Position numbers and translations under genes: made by a program. DNA of 39,491 nt, taken from the NCBI GenBank assembly GCA_943787435.1, contig CALSMK010000020.1:1-39491 (forward strand), read 5' to 3'. The DNA is from an uncultured Flavobacteriales bacterium. Its GTDB lineage: Bacteria > Bacteroidota > Bacteroidia > Flavobacteriales_D > Sanyastnellaceae. Numbering within the stretch: the stretch's first letter is position 1; each line of letters opens with the position of its first letter. The notes under the pieces were generated by a model that was not told the DNA's origin, made no database searches, and saw only the letters and a list, made by a program, of their open reading frames with translations. Positions 9,477 through 18,039 of this stretch are shown piece after piece.

Positions 9477-10533
9477 ATGTTTCCAGAAGATCTCGACCTC
9501 CAGCTGCACGACGTCCTCCACTGGATTGATGCCACAAGGCCTACGCGACTCGCCGTGGTCATGGACCGAAATACAGAAAAGCACTGCCTTCCGCTACTGA
9601 CGCCCCTTCTCCCGCCTCACACGGAATTCTTGTGCATGTCGGTTGTAGGCGAGTCCGTCAAGTCCATTGAACATGCCCTGGCGTTGTGGACTCAGCTCGA
9701 TCATGCAGGGTTTGACAGGAACAGTGCACTGATCGGCTTGGGCGGCGGAACCATCACTGACCTCACAGCATTTGTGGCCAGCACTTATCTCAGGGGAATC
9801 CCGTTTTGGCTGATCCCCACAACACTGCTTGGCATGGTCGATGCCGCCATAGGAGGAAAGACCGGCATCAATCTCTCGGGTGGCAAAAACAGAGTTGGCA
9901 CGTTCCAAACCCCCACCGGCATCAGCATCAACCCCCACTTCTTGAAGTCTCTGCCCCATCGGCAAATGGCCGCTGGTTGCGCTGAACACGCCAAGCACCT
10001 CTTAATATCAGGCTCAAACGATGGCCTTGAAGAGGCGCTCAATACCTTATTAAACCAAGAAGCCTCTGCAGAGGAGCTGGGAAATGCCATTCTGCACTCC
10101 GTAGGAATCAAGGCTCATTATGTCTCCGAAGACCTGACTGAACAAAACGGAATCAGGAAAAACCTTGAATTTTGGCCACACCGCGGGTCACGCGCTTGAG
10201 TCATGGGCGATGGAGGAAAACCAAGACATCCTTCACGGCGAAGCTGTGGCTTGGGGAATGCAAGTGGCCCTCAAAATCAGCGCCAGCTTAACCGCCGAAG
10301 ACGAGGGTGACCAAGAAGAACTTCTGACGGCACTCGGCGTCATAAAGGCCCATTTCCCAATTCCCTCTTCCATTCCAGAGCCTGAAGCTTTGTGGCCCTG
10401 GATGACCAAGGATAAGAAGAACCACGGCGCCAGAGTCCAGATGGTTTTGCTGTCCCAGCCAGGAAAGGCCTGCTGTGACGTACAGGTCAATTTTGAACAG
10501 TTTCGAGACGCCGTCTTATCAGATGGTTGTTGA
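9477..10533 (+). CDS. aroB: 3-Dehydroquinate synthase (one-base frameshift)
   Basis: AroB converts DAHP to 3-dehydroquinate, the second step of the shikimate pathway, in the cytoplasm using NAD and a divalent metal. About 352 residues. The ATG at 9477 is chosen because the frame upstream of it enters the terminator and tRNA. Seen: LIGLGGGTITDLTAFVAS (NAD site), IPTTLLGMVDAAIGGKTGIN, the GCAEHAKH metal-ligand region (Glu170), and in the second frame NFGHTAGHALES and LHGEAVAWGM with the two metal-binding His. The frame breaks at about 10157-10162: GGAAAAACC has one A too many, and removing it joins RK to TLNFGHTAGHA. Since this is a conserved enzyme with everything intact on both sides, I infer a sequencing error. 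53 bases separate it from lpxD. Confidence 0.9.
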
Positions 10534-10586
10534 CGTCTTCAAATGCTAAAAATCCATCGCGAAGGGTGTTGCCTTAATTTCGCCTT

Positions 10587-11642
10587 ATGGAAGCCACCAT
10601 CCGTGACGTAGCGGACCTGCTTGAAGGTCAAATAGAAGGGGCACACGAAGGACTTTTAACCAGTTTTGCTGGCATTGAAGAGGCGGTGGCCGGTCAATTG
10701 ACCTTTCTGTCCAACCCTTCCTACGAGCCTCACCTCTACACCACGCGCGCATCTGCTGTGCTCGTTGCCAGCACCCAGAAACTGACCTCTGCGCTTCGGC
10801 CCGGGACAGCATTGATCCGTGTGGAAGATCCTTATGCGTCCATGGCCAAATTGATGCAAGCCTTCTCGGCAGCGACCAAGGACGAGACCACGGATCAAAA
10901 CCGCATTCACCCCACCGCAGTCATTCACCCAGAGGCCATCCTGGGCAAGGGGGTTACCATTGAGGCATTTTGCTTTGTCGGGGCAGGTGCTCAAATTGGA
11001 GACCACGTCACCCTCGCTCCAGGCGCCATGGTGGGAGAATCTTCTGTCATTGGCTCAGGTTGTCGGTTGGACATGCGCAGCATCGTTGCGCACAACTGCA
11101 TCCTCGGCGAGAATTGCATTTTACAATTGGGGTCCACCATTGGTGCAGACGGATTCGGATTTGCTCCAACCCGTGCTGGCTTCGAGAAAGTTCCTCAATT
11201 GGGGAATGTCGTGCTGGGCAATGGATGTGAAATTGGTGCGGGCACCCACATCGATCGAGCGACACTCGGATCCACAGTGCTGGGCCAAGGCGTGAAACTG
11301 GACAACCTCATCCAAGTGGCACACAACGTTCAAATTGGTGACCACACTGTCATTGCCGCTCAAACAGGCATTGCTGGCTCCACCACCATTGGGGCGCGGT
11401 GCATGATTGGAGGACAAGTGGGCATCAACGGCCACATTAAAGTGGCCGACGGCACCAAAGTGGCGGCAAAGAGTGGAATTACCGCGAGCGTCACACAAAC
11501 CGATCAAGTCCTGCAAGGGAACCCCGCCCAACCCATTCGGGAGCATCAGAAGATGCAACTTGCACTTCGGAAACTCGCCCGTGAATTTGCTGCCCGTCAG
11601 CCTCAGACTTCCGGAACACGAAACACAGCGAAAAGCGCCTGA
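10587..11642 (+). CDS. lpxD: UDP-3-O-acylglucosamine N-acyltransferase
   Basis: 351 residues, the usual LpxD length. It N-acylates UDP-3-O-acylglucosamine, the third step of lipid A synthesis, in the cytoplasm. An N-terminal uridine-binding domain (about 1-105, with [16 protein letters not shown]) is followed by a left-handed beta-helix of hexapeptide repeats (about 107-320, e.g. [20 protein letters not shown]) and a C-terminal helix. The catalytic-type His lies in the [18 protein letters not shown] block. Only three bases separate its stop from the LpxC/FabZ start, so the lipid A genes are one operon. Confidence 0.95.
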   Translation: MEATIRDVADLLEGQIEGAHEGLLTSFAGIEEAVAGQLTFLSNPSYEPHLYTTRASAVLVASTQKLTSALRPGTALIRVEDPYASMAKLMQAFSAATKDETTDQNRIHPTAVIHPEAILGKGVTIEAFCFVGAGAQIGDHVTLAPGAMVGESSVIGSGCRLDMRSIVAHNCILGENCILQLGSTIGADGFGFAPTRAGFEKVPQLGNVVLGNGCEIGAGTHIDRATLGSTVLGQGVKLDNLIQVAHNVQIGDHTVIAAQTGIAGSTTIGARCMIGGQVGINGHIKVADGTKVAAKSGITASVTQTDQVLQGNPAQPIREHQKMQLALRKLAREFAARQPQTSGTRNTAKSA

Positions 11643-11645
11643 ACC

Positions 11646-13108
11646 ATGTCGAATTCTACCCCATCCGGTTCATTCCAAACCGCAGCGATCCGCAGCGACA
11701 AACAGCACACGCTGAAAGCAAGCTTTACTGTCGAAGGCATCGGACTTCATACTGGGCAACTCGCCCGATTGACCCTCCATCCTGCGGAAGAGAACCACGG
11801 CTATGTCTTTCAAAGGGCGGACTTGGATGGCTCGCCTAAAATCCCGGCAGATTGCGACCTGGTGGTGGAAACCCGCAGAGGAACCACCCTGGAAAAAGGG
11901 GGCGCACGGGTGTACACCACAGAGCACATTCTCGCCGCCCTTTACGGATGCGGCATCGACAATGTCCTCATTGAAATGGACGGTCCCGAGGTTCCCATTC
12001 TCGATGGAAGCAGCTGGCCCTTCGTGGCCCATATCGAACAGATTGGCGCCGTTGAGCAAACTGCCGATCGCCATTTCTTGACCTTGAATGACACCATCAC
12101 CCAACACGATGGCGAGGGGGTGGAAATGCTGGCCGTGCCTCCAGTGGAAGACGAGTTTCGGGTGACCGTCATGGTGGATTACCACAGCCCCATTTTGGGA
12201 ACGCAACACGCCAGCATGTATCACTTGGGACAATTTGTCCCTGAAATCAGCCGCTGCAGAACCTTCGTTTTCCTGAAGGAGGTTAAGTCACTCTTGGAAC
12301 AAGGATTGATCAAAGGTGGAGACCTCGACAATGCCATCGTTCTCGCAGAACGCGAATACGGTCAGGCGGAGTTGAATTCCATTGCAGACATGGCGGGCAA
12401 GGAAAACCTCAAGGTGGAGCCCGGAAAAATTGGCGTGCTCAACAACACGGCTCTCCAATATGAAAATGAGCCCGCCAGACACAAGCTTTTGGACATCATT
12501 GGAGACTTGGCCCTCACGGGATGCTTCATTCGGGGTCACGTCTTGGCCGCCCGTCCGGGACATGCGGGAAATGTAGCCTTTGCCCAAAAGTTGAAGCGCA
12601 TGAAAAATGCCGCTCAAGGCATTCCTCAATACGACCCCACCGAGGAACCGGTTTTCGACATCCACGACATCGAACGTTTGCTCCCTCACCGGTATCCGTT
12701 TTTGCTGGTCGACAAAGTGATTGCGCGAACCGACGACAGCATCGTAGGCCTCAAGAATGTGACCATGAATGAGCCCTTCTTCCAAGGGCACTTTCCGGGG
12801 AACCCCGTGATGCCCGGCGTTCTTCAAATTGAAGCCATGGCGCAAGTGGGTGGCATCTTCGCCTTGAGTGGCGTAGAAAAACCCTGAAGAATGGTCCACA
12901 TACTTTATGAAGATTGACAACGTTCGGTTTTAAACAGAAAGTCGTGCCCGGTGACACCGTCCTCTTCCAATTGAAATTGGCAAGCCCCATCCGACGAGGC
13001 CTGGTCCACATGACGGGCAAGGCTTTTGTGGGCGGCAAAGTGGTCTCCGAGGCCGAAATGCTGGCTCAAATCATCCGAGACCGCGAACCCACCACCACGT
13101 CTGCATGA
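11646..13108 (+). CDS. lpxC/fabZ: Fused UDP-3-O-acyl-GlcNAc deacetylase / 3-hydroxyacyl-ACP dehydratase (two frameshifts)
   Basis: Bifunctional protein of about 485 residues, a fusion well known in Bacteroidota. The LpxC half (about 15-310) commits UDP-GlcNAc to lipid [11 protein letters not shown], zinc-ligand His94 in [19 protein letters not shown] (His279, Asp283) and His298/His306 in [10 protein letters not shown]. The FabZ half (about 336 on) dehydrates 3-hydroxyacyl-[17 protein letters not shown], catalytic His382 in [12 protein letters not shown] and Glu396 in LQIEAMAQ. The frame breaks twice near the end: an extra C near 12883 (VEKP then [15 protein letters not shown]) and an extra T near 12935 (VRF then [13 protein letters not shown]). 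Removing both restores the end PTTTSA with a stop at 13106-13108. That stop overlaps the lpxA start (ATGA), which implies translational coupling. The fusion pairs the two enzymes that draw on the 3-hydroxyacyl pool. Confidence 0.93.
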
Positions 13109-13905
13109 ACATGACCACCCCCACCGAGGGCATCTCAAACATGGCGGCGATCCACCCCAAGGCCCAAATTGGGGAGGGGGTCACCATTAGTCCTTTCTCG
13201 ACGATTGCAGCCGACGTGGTCATTGGGCCAGGAACCTGGATTGGTCCCAACGTGACCCTAATGGACGGAACCCGAATCGGGGCCAATTGTCGGATTTTCC
13301 CTGGGGCAGTCATTGGTGGAATTCCCCAAGACCTCAAGTTCGACGGGGAGAACACCACTGCCGAAATTGGAGACCACACCACCATTCGGGAATGCTGCAC
13401 CATCAACCGCGGCACCACAGAACGGATGTACACCCGGGTTGGATCCCACTGTCTTTTGATGGCGTATACCCACATTGCACATGACGCGGTTGTCGGGGAC
13501 CACTGTGTGCTGGCCAACTGCGCCAGCATTGCAGGACATGTTACCATTGAAGACTGGGTGATCATTGAAGGTGTGGTGGCCGTTCAACAATTCGTTCGCA
13601 TCGGAGAGCATGCCTTCGTTGCAGGCGGATCTTTGGTCAGAAAGAACGTTCCGCCTTTTGTCAAGGTCGCCAGGGAACCCTTGAGCTACATCGGGGTCAA
13701 TGCCATCGGGCTCAGAAGACGAGGTTTTCCGGATGAATTTGTTCGAGCCGTAGAAGACATCTACCGCACCCTCTACATCACTGGAGGAAACATGTCTAAG
13801 GCCATCAAGGTGGCAGAACTTGAGCTTCCCGTGAGCGATGCCAAGGGCATCATTCTGGATTTCATACGAGCTTCGGACAAAGGCATTGTTCGGGGTCCTT
13901 TTTGA
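13105..13905 (+). CDS. lpxA: Acyl-ACP--UDP-N-acetylglucosamine O-acyltransferase
   Basis: First enzyme of lipid A synthesis, transferring a 3-hydroxyacyl chain to UDP-GlcNAc. 266 residues from the ATG overlapping the previous stop; a shorter start at Met13 (MAAIHPKAQIGEG) is also possible and matches the family start better. A left-handed beta-helix fills residues 13-190 (ISPFSTIAADVVIGPGTWIG and so on). The catalytic His126 is in AYTHIAHDAVVGDH, the IGGIPQDLKFDGE loop is diagnostic for LpxA, and a C-terminal helical domain follows (RRRGFPDEFVRAVEDIYR). Last lipid A gene of the cluster. Confidence 0.96.
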   Translation: MNMTTPTEGISNMAAIHPKAQIGEGVTISPFSTIAADVVIGPGTWIGPNVTLMDGTRIGANCRIFPGAVIGGIPQDLKFDGENTTAEIGDHTTIRECCTINRGTTERMYTRVGSHCLLMAYTHIAHDAVVGDHCVLANCASIAGHVTIEDWVIIEGVVAVQQFVRIGEHAFVAGGSLVRKNVPPFVKVAREPLSYIGVNAIGLRRRGFPDEFVRAVEDIYRTLYITGGNMSKAIKVAELELPVSDAKGIILDFIRASDKGIVRGPF

Positions 13906-14538
13906 ATGAAACCGCCCATGTCTCTGTCTTTAAGGGTGGAAGGACTCGGCAAGCGCCACGGTAAAAACTGGATTTTTCGGAACCTCAACTTTGACGTTGA
14001 GGCCGGTGATTCTTTGGCTCTATTGGGGGCCAATGGCAGCGGGAAATCAAGCCTGTTGCGCACCCTGTGTGCCTTTGACCCCATCAGTGAGGGCAACGTA
14101 CAGTGGATCACAAATGGGGGAGACTCACCGCGGGAAAACGTTCCTGGCTTGATCTCTTATTGCGCGCCCGATCAATCTTTGATTCCAGATTTGACTGTTT
14201 TGGAGCACATTGCCTTTCACTTTAAGTTCCGTCAGCCTTGTTCCAACACCTCGGCAGAAGACACATTGGAATTGGCCTTGCTCCAGAATAAAGGTCAGGT
14301 TCGGGTTCGAAACTTGAGCTCGGGAATGCGCCAAAGGCTCTCTCTAGCACTGGCCTTTTCAACCCGCTCCTCCGCAGTGTTTCTAGATGAGCCCACATCT
14401 CACCTGGACGAAAATGGACGGCGTTGGTTTCAGGACTTGATGTCCAAAAGAAGGGATGGACGAACCCTGATTGTGGCCTCCAATCACAATGCAGATGAGT
14501 ATCCGAAGGGCACTCAGTCCATTGTACTTCAGCCATAA
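13906..14538 (+). CDS. ABC transporter ATP-binding protein, immediately after lpxA
   Basis: 210-residue stand-alone nucleotide-binding domain that starts on the base after the lpxA stop. Walker A GANGSGKSS (residues 41-49), signature LSSGMRQRLSLAL, Walker B AVFLDEPTSHLD and an H-loop region (VASNHNADEY) are all present. No permease is next to it. The short, CcmA-like build suggests a small exporter or heme-exporter type ATPase, but substrate and partner cannot be inferred. Its position suggests co-expression with lipid A synthesis; the same arrangement could simply be an operon passenger. Confidence 0.85.
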   Translation: MKPPMSLSLRVEGLGKRHGKNWIFRNLNFDVEAGDSLALLGANGSGKSSLLRTLCAFDPISEGNVQWITNGGDSPRENVPGLISYCAPDQSLIPDLTVLEHIAFHFKFRQPCSNTSAEDTLELALLQNKGQVRVRNLSSGMRQRLSLALAFSTRSSAVFLDEPTSHLDENGRRWFQDLMSKRRDGRTLIVASNHNADEYPKGTQSIVLQP

Positions 14539-14594
14539 CCCCTCCACTTTTTTCGATTTTATTTTGCTGTTAACCAGCCACTTACATTCATTCC

Positions 14595-14609
14595 CCATGA
14601 AATTCATGG
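14595..14609. repeat. Short perfect inverted repeat upstream of a T9SS gene
   Basis: CCATGAA-A-TTCATGG, 7-bp arms around one base, in the 133-base gap between the ABC ATPase and the 435-residue T9SS protein. The symmetry and location fit an operator, but no regulator is known and one short palindrome may be chance. Confidence 0.25.
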
Positions 14610-14671
14610 CCAAATTGTAACCACAGAAGACAAGCCGGCGTAGAGATTGACGAATCCACAAACATCTCATT

Positions 14672-15979
14672 ATGATTCGCACATCTTTCTTTTCCCTGGC
14701 CCTTCTCGGCCTCCTCTTCTCAAACGTCGCTCTCGCAACGCCCTCCAATGGTGAAATCCAATGCAAGGTGGAGCAAGACGAAGTCACCACTGCCTTGTTT
14801 CTGCAAGGCATGCTCACCCAAACTTATCGGGCCTGTTCAAAAGGCTCCATTGCCAGTCTGGACGTGGTTGCAGCCGTTGAATTCAATGGCGGTTATGTCA
14901 GCGTGGCCATTCTGGATGAAAACAACATCCTGCGCGCCATCAAGACGTTCACAGCCGACAACTACAATGGAACCAGCATGTATCTGGACAACTTGGCCAT
15001 TCCTGCGCTTCGCAACAACACCTTCAACATTGTGATCAAGACCTTCGATGGTTCTTCATGTGTCCTGCCATGCACAGACAACGAAGACATGTTCGTTGGC
15101 GAAATGAAGGTGGGATCGACCGCCGAGAACAAGAACCTGAAGTTCACTTCAGCATTTCGCGGGGCTTCCTCCAACCTGCAGAATGCCGACGGTTCACGGG
15201 GCAACAGTGATGAAGCTGGTCACACCAGCGCTCATTCACGTGTCGCGGCCTCACTCGACTTGACGGTTGAGGGCGATTGCACCTCTGCACAGCGCAAGAG
15301 CACAGGCGTGTTGAACTTTGAAAGCGAAACCGCCGTTCAAATGTTCAAGGCTTGCGACCGTGGCCGCATTTCGCAGATCAAACTGGCTGTTCCCTTTGTG
15401 GAGCCTGGCTACAACTTCGAATATGCCTTGTTGCGTGCCGATTACACGCCCATTGCCAATGGTGAATTCACCCATGAAAACACAACAGATGGAGAGTTGC
15501 TTTTGACATTTGACGAAGGCTCAGTGCGCAAAGACGAACCAGTATTCTTGAAAATCGTCTGTCCTGTGGGAGCCAGAATGGCTGTCTTGGCTGATGGATC
15601 GTCTGATTCATCCTTTGGCCGCCTTTACGTCGATGGACAAGCCACCCCGTTCAACTTGGCCATGGCTGCTGGACTGAATGCTGCCACTGCCAGCCATGTT
15701 CAAGCCACAACAGAGGGCCGCGACGACATCCAAGTGGGAATCTATCCTGTTCCATTCGGCGATGTGCTGAACGTTTCGATCCGAGGCGCTTTGGTTGAAG
15801 GAGCCCTTCTTCAACTGCTGGATCATCAGGGAAAGCCGTTGCAGCAGCGTTACCTCGCTGGTGGCTCCTTGGACAAGCCGCTTCGTTTGAATGATTTGTC
15901 TTCCCTGCGTCCTGGCCTCTACACCATTCGTTTGGTGAGCGGTGACCACGTGGTGACCAAGCGCATCCTCAAGGGATAA
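14672..15979 (+). CDS. T9SS type A sorted secreted protein with two tandem beta domains
   Basis: 435 residues. A clear signal peptide (MIRTSFFSLALLGLLFSNVALA) precedes two related segments, about 27-150 and 195-335. Both share a Phe or Tyr-x-x-Cys-x-x-Gly-x-Ile-x-x-Leu/Ile motif (TYRACSKGSIASLDV; MFKACDRGRISQIKL), a GGY/PGY turn, an A-I/L-L-D/R strand, a FTADN/FTHEN block and a late Gly-Val/Leu strand. The last 80 residues are a type A T9SS sorting domain (VGIYPVPFGDVLNVSI ... LRPGLYTIRLVSG-DHVVTKRILKG). Function unknown; the build suggests a surface-attached ligand-binding protein. Plus strand, 133 bases after the lipid A operon, with its own terminator. Confidence 0.85.
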   Translation: MIRTSFFSLALLGLLFSNVALATPSNGEIQCKVEQDEVTTALFLQGMLTQTYRACSKGSIASLDVVAAVEFNGGYVSVAILDENNILRAIKTFTADNYNGTSMYLDNLAIPALRNNTFNIVIKTFDGSSCVLPCTDNEDMFVGEMKVGSTAENKNLKFTSAFRGASSNLQNADGSRGNSDEAGHTSAHSRVAASLDLTVEGDCTSAQRKSTGVLNFESETAVQMFKACDRGRISQIKLAVPFVEPGYNFEYALLRADYTPIANGEFTHENTTDGELLLTFDEGSVRKDEPVFLKIVCPVGARMAVLADGSSDSSFGRLYVDGQATPFNLAMAAGLNAATASHVQATTEGRDDIQVGIYPVPFGDVLNVSIRGALVEGALLQLLDHQGKPLQQRYLAGGSLDKPLRLNDLSSLRPGLYTIRLVSGDHVVTKRILKG

Positions 15980-15998
15980 GAAATATAGATGTTCGTTC

Positions 15999-16037
15999 AA
16001 AGGGCTGTCTCCGCAAGGAGGCGGCCCTTTGTGTTTT
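15999..16037 (+). terminator. Rho-independent terminator after the 435-residue T9SS gene
   Basis: Stem AAAGGGC (15999-16005) with GCCCTTT (16024-16030), an inner TCTCC/GGAGG stem and GCAA loop, then GTGTTTTGTG. 20 bases past the stop at 15979; it also separates this gene from the convergent DUF4301 gene. Confidence 0.8.
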
Positions 16038-16049
16038 GTGTTGATTTCT

Positions 16050-17468
16050 TCAAGCGCGGTGGGCTGGCCGAAGCAAATCGAAGACCGTTTTTACCGGGGC
16101 GAAAGTGGCAGAATGAACTTCCACAAAAACGGAATTCCACCTTCCCATGGCGCCATTCCACAAGCCTGGGTGTTCCAAGGCCCGCAGCGGGCGACCCCGG
16201 TGCGACTTGGACACCACAAAATCACGCCTGGCATCGATGAACTCAGGCAGATGATAGGGCTGTCCACTGGCATCGTGAATGGCGCACACCAAATCCACAG
16301 GATTAAAGTGGGTGGCACGGGCCACACAATCTCGGGTGGACGGGTCGGCCATGTTCATTTCTGCTGACTCCACCACTTGGGCGCGCAACTTCCCTTGGTC
16401 ATCGCGAACCCAGAAAGGCCCCCCTCCAGGCTCCCCTTCATATCTGACCATCCCCGCCACCAACAATGGCCGGTCCAATGCCTCCCTGAGCGATTCAGGA
16501 TCTGAAGGCGGACGGTCCATCGGGTGCAGGGGGCCATTCTTCAACCATGCCATCGCCAGCTGAACCTCGCCAACCTCCAACGCATTCAAAGCCAGAATGC
16601 GGTCATGGTCCAACCGGTCCGCCAGACCCAATAATGCCCTTCGCCATGGAAGCACATCTCCAAGGGCCGAGGTCGGACGAACATTGTCGATGTTTTTGAT
16701 GCTCACCAAAGCCCCAGGGCTCGATTTGCCAATTTCTGAGAGGTTGTGAATCAAAGACCCATGACCTCCAGGACGAAACAATGGCGCCCCATTCTCCAGA
16801 AGAAATGGACGGTGATCGGCCCCAATGGCCAAGGTGTCCGTGGAAGGATTCTGCACCGAAGCATCGGCGACCAAGCCCATGGACCTTGCCATTTTGACAA
16901 TGCCTTGCAGGTGTTCCTCAAACCCCAGAACGGGGAGGGTAAAATGAATCCGGGCGCCTTTTTGCGAAAGAGACTGAGCCCATTCAATCAACTGCGCATC
17001 AAACGCGGTTCGGACTCCTCCGTCTTCAACATGAAAATCCAAGGCCCCTTTGGGCAAGGAAGGCAAGTCCAACACCTCCACGACCGCCGACCAACGCTGC
17101 TCTTCTGTTTCGCATGGTGCCGCCGCTTCGGCGGCTTGACGAAATGGAAACAAATCCCACCTGAGGTTCAATTGCTCCAAGGCGGAAGGGTCTCGTCCGA
17201 CCACAGCCTTGAACATCCGACTTGCTGCGCCACTGGCAGGAACGAACCTCACGGCTCTGTTGGGATTCAACCCTTGTCCCTTGCGCGCAAATTCTGTCAA
17301 CTCCCCAGCTTCAAGGCGCCGAATGCCAGATCCCAGAATGCATGGCGACTCCGGCTTGGTTTGTTCCGAATCCGTTTGGAGTCGACCCCATTGCCTGGCC
17401 ACTTCAGCCTCACTGAGCCCATGTGCGAGGGCCCCTGCCACAAATTCGGGTGATGGCGAGTGTTTCAC
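16050..17468 (-). CDS. DUF4301 family protein
   Basis: 472 residues from a GTG start. It carries the signature blocks I associate with DUF4301, a family largely confined to Bacteroidota: FVPASGAASRMFKAVVG (about 75-91), GGHGSLIHNLSEIG, VSIKNIDNV, GMVRYEGEPGGGPFWV, RATHFNPVDLVCAIHD, and the end FVEVHSATFAPVKTVFDLLRP. The PASGAASRM loop and the IKNIDN block recall nucleotidyltransferase folds (UDP-sugar pyrophosphorylase-like), so a sugar-nucleotide role is conceivable but unproven. No frameshift. The HPt gene lies 63 bases upstream on the same strand. Confidence 0.85.
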   Translation of the reverse strand: MKHSPSPEFVAGALAHGLSEAEVARQWGRLQTDSEQTKPESPCILGSGIRRLEAGELTEFARKGQGLNPNRAVRFVPASGAASRMFKAVVGRDPSALEQLNLRWDLFPFRQAAEAAAPCETEEQRWSAVVEVLDLPSLPKGALDFHVEDGGVRTAFDAQLIEWAQSLSQKGARIHFTLPVLGFEEHLQGIVKMARSMGLVADASVQNPSTDTLAIGADHRPFLLENGAPLFRPGGHGSLIHNLSEIGKSSPGALVSIKNIDNVRPTSALGDVLPWRRALLGLADRLDHDRILALNALEVGEVQLAMAWLKNGPLHPMDRPPSDPESLREALDRPLLVAGMVRYEGEPGGGPFWVRDDQGKLRAQVVESAEMNMADPSTRDCVARATHFNPVDLVCAIHDASGQPYHLPEFIDARRDFVVSKSHRGRPLRALEHPGLWNGAMGRWNSVFVEVHSATFAPVKTVFDLLRPAHRA

Positions 17469-17531
17469 GCGGCAATTTACCGCTGAAACAAAAGCAGACC
17501 AGATGAATCCTGGTCCAGGAAAATCAAAGGC

Positions 17532-17963
17532 TTAGGCCCGAAGTAACCCACCTCCCCTGCGGGTCATTCCTTCGGAACGATGGGGCCTTTTCGCTTGGAG
17601 GCTTGTTCCATCCAAGGTCTGCCTGCGGTCCTTCGCCAGGGCGGCAATGGCTGCCTCCAACGCGACCTTGGCCGCTGTCAATCGGGCTTCAATTTGGTCG
17701 GGCCGCTCACCCCTACGGGACACCTCCTCGATGTACAAGACATGCTCCAAAACCCCCGTCATGCCCAGCATACCTAGGCTGCTCTTGGCCTTGTGCGCCA
17801 GTGGGTGCAGGTCGCGCCAATGGCCAGAGGACCAGCGCTCATTCATTTCAACAAAGTACCCAGGCACCTGCTCTTCGAAAACATCCAATATGCGCTGCAC
17901 CATGGCTTCATTGCCTTGGAACACCTGCTGGAGGTAATCGAGGTTGTAGTGCGTCTTTGACAT
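17532..17963 (-). CDS. Orphan HPt (histidine phosphotransfer) domain protein
   Basis: 143 residues with a single four-helix HPt-like domain over about 10-110. The phosphorylatable His is most likely His57 in HPLAHKAKSSLGMLG, fitting the HxxK(G/S)SS pattern. HPt proteins shuttle phosphate between a hybrid kinase receiver and a final response regulator. No kinase or regulator is in the window, so its partners are elsewhere. The last 30 residues are basic and Gly/Arg-rich, probably disordered. It is divergent from galE with 76 bases between starts. Confidence 0.8.
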   Translation of the reverse strand: MSKTHYNLDYLQQVFQGNEAMVQRILDVFEEQVPGYFVEMNERWSSGHWRDLHPLAHKAKSSLGMLGMTGVLEHVLYIEEVSRRGERPDQIEARLTAAKVALEAAIAALAKDRRQTLDGTSLQAKRPHRSEGMTRRGGGLLRA

Positions 17964-18039
17964 TCTGAGTGCGGTCGAGAAGGGCTTTCCGACCTCTGCA
18001 ATACGGGGATTAAACCAAGAAGGTTACCGATATTTACAC

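Noticed and set aside
10150..10170. Programmed ribosomal frameshifting in aroB and other split genes
   Set aside because: Both insertions and deletions occur, in unrelated enzymes and at ordinary short homopolymers, with no stimulatory structure; base-call error explains all of them more simply.
11646..13108. LpxC/FabZ fusion as a novel enzyme
   Set aside because: The fusion is established and widespread in Bacteroidota.
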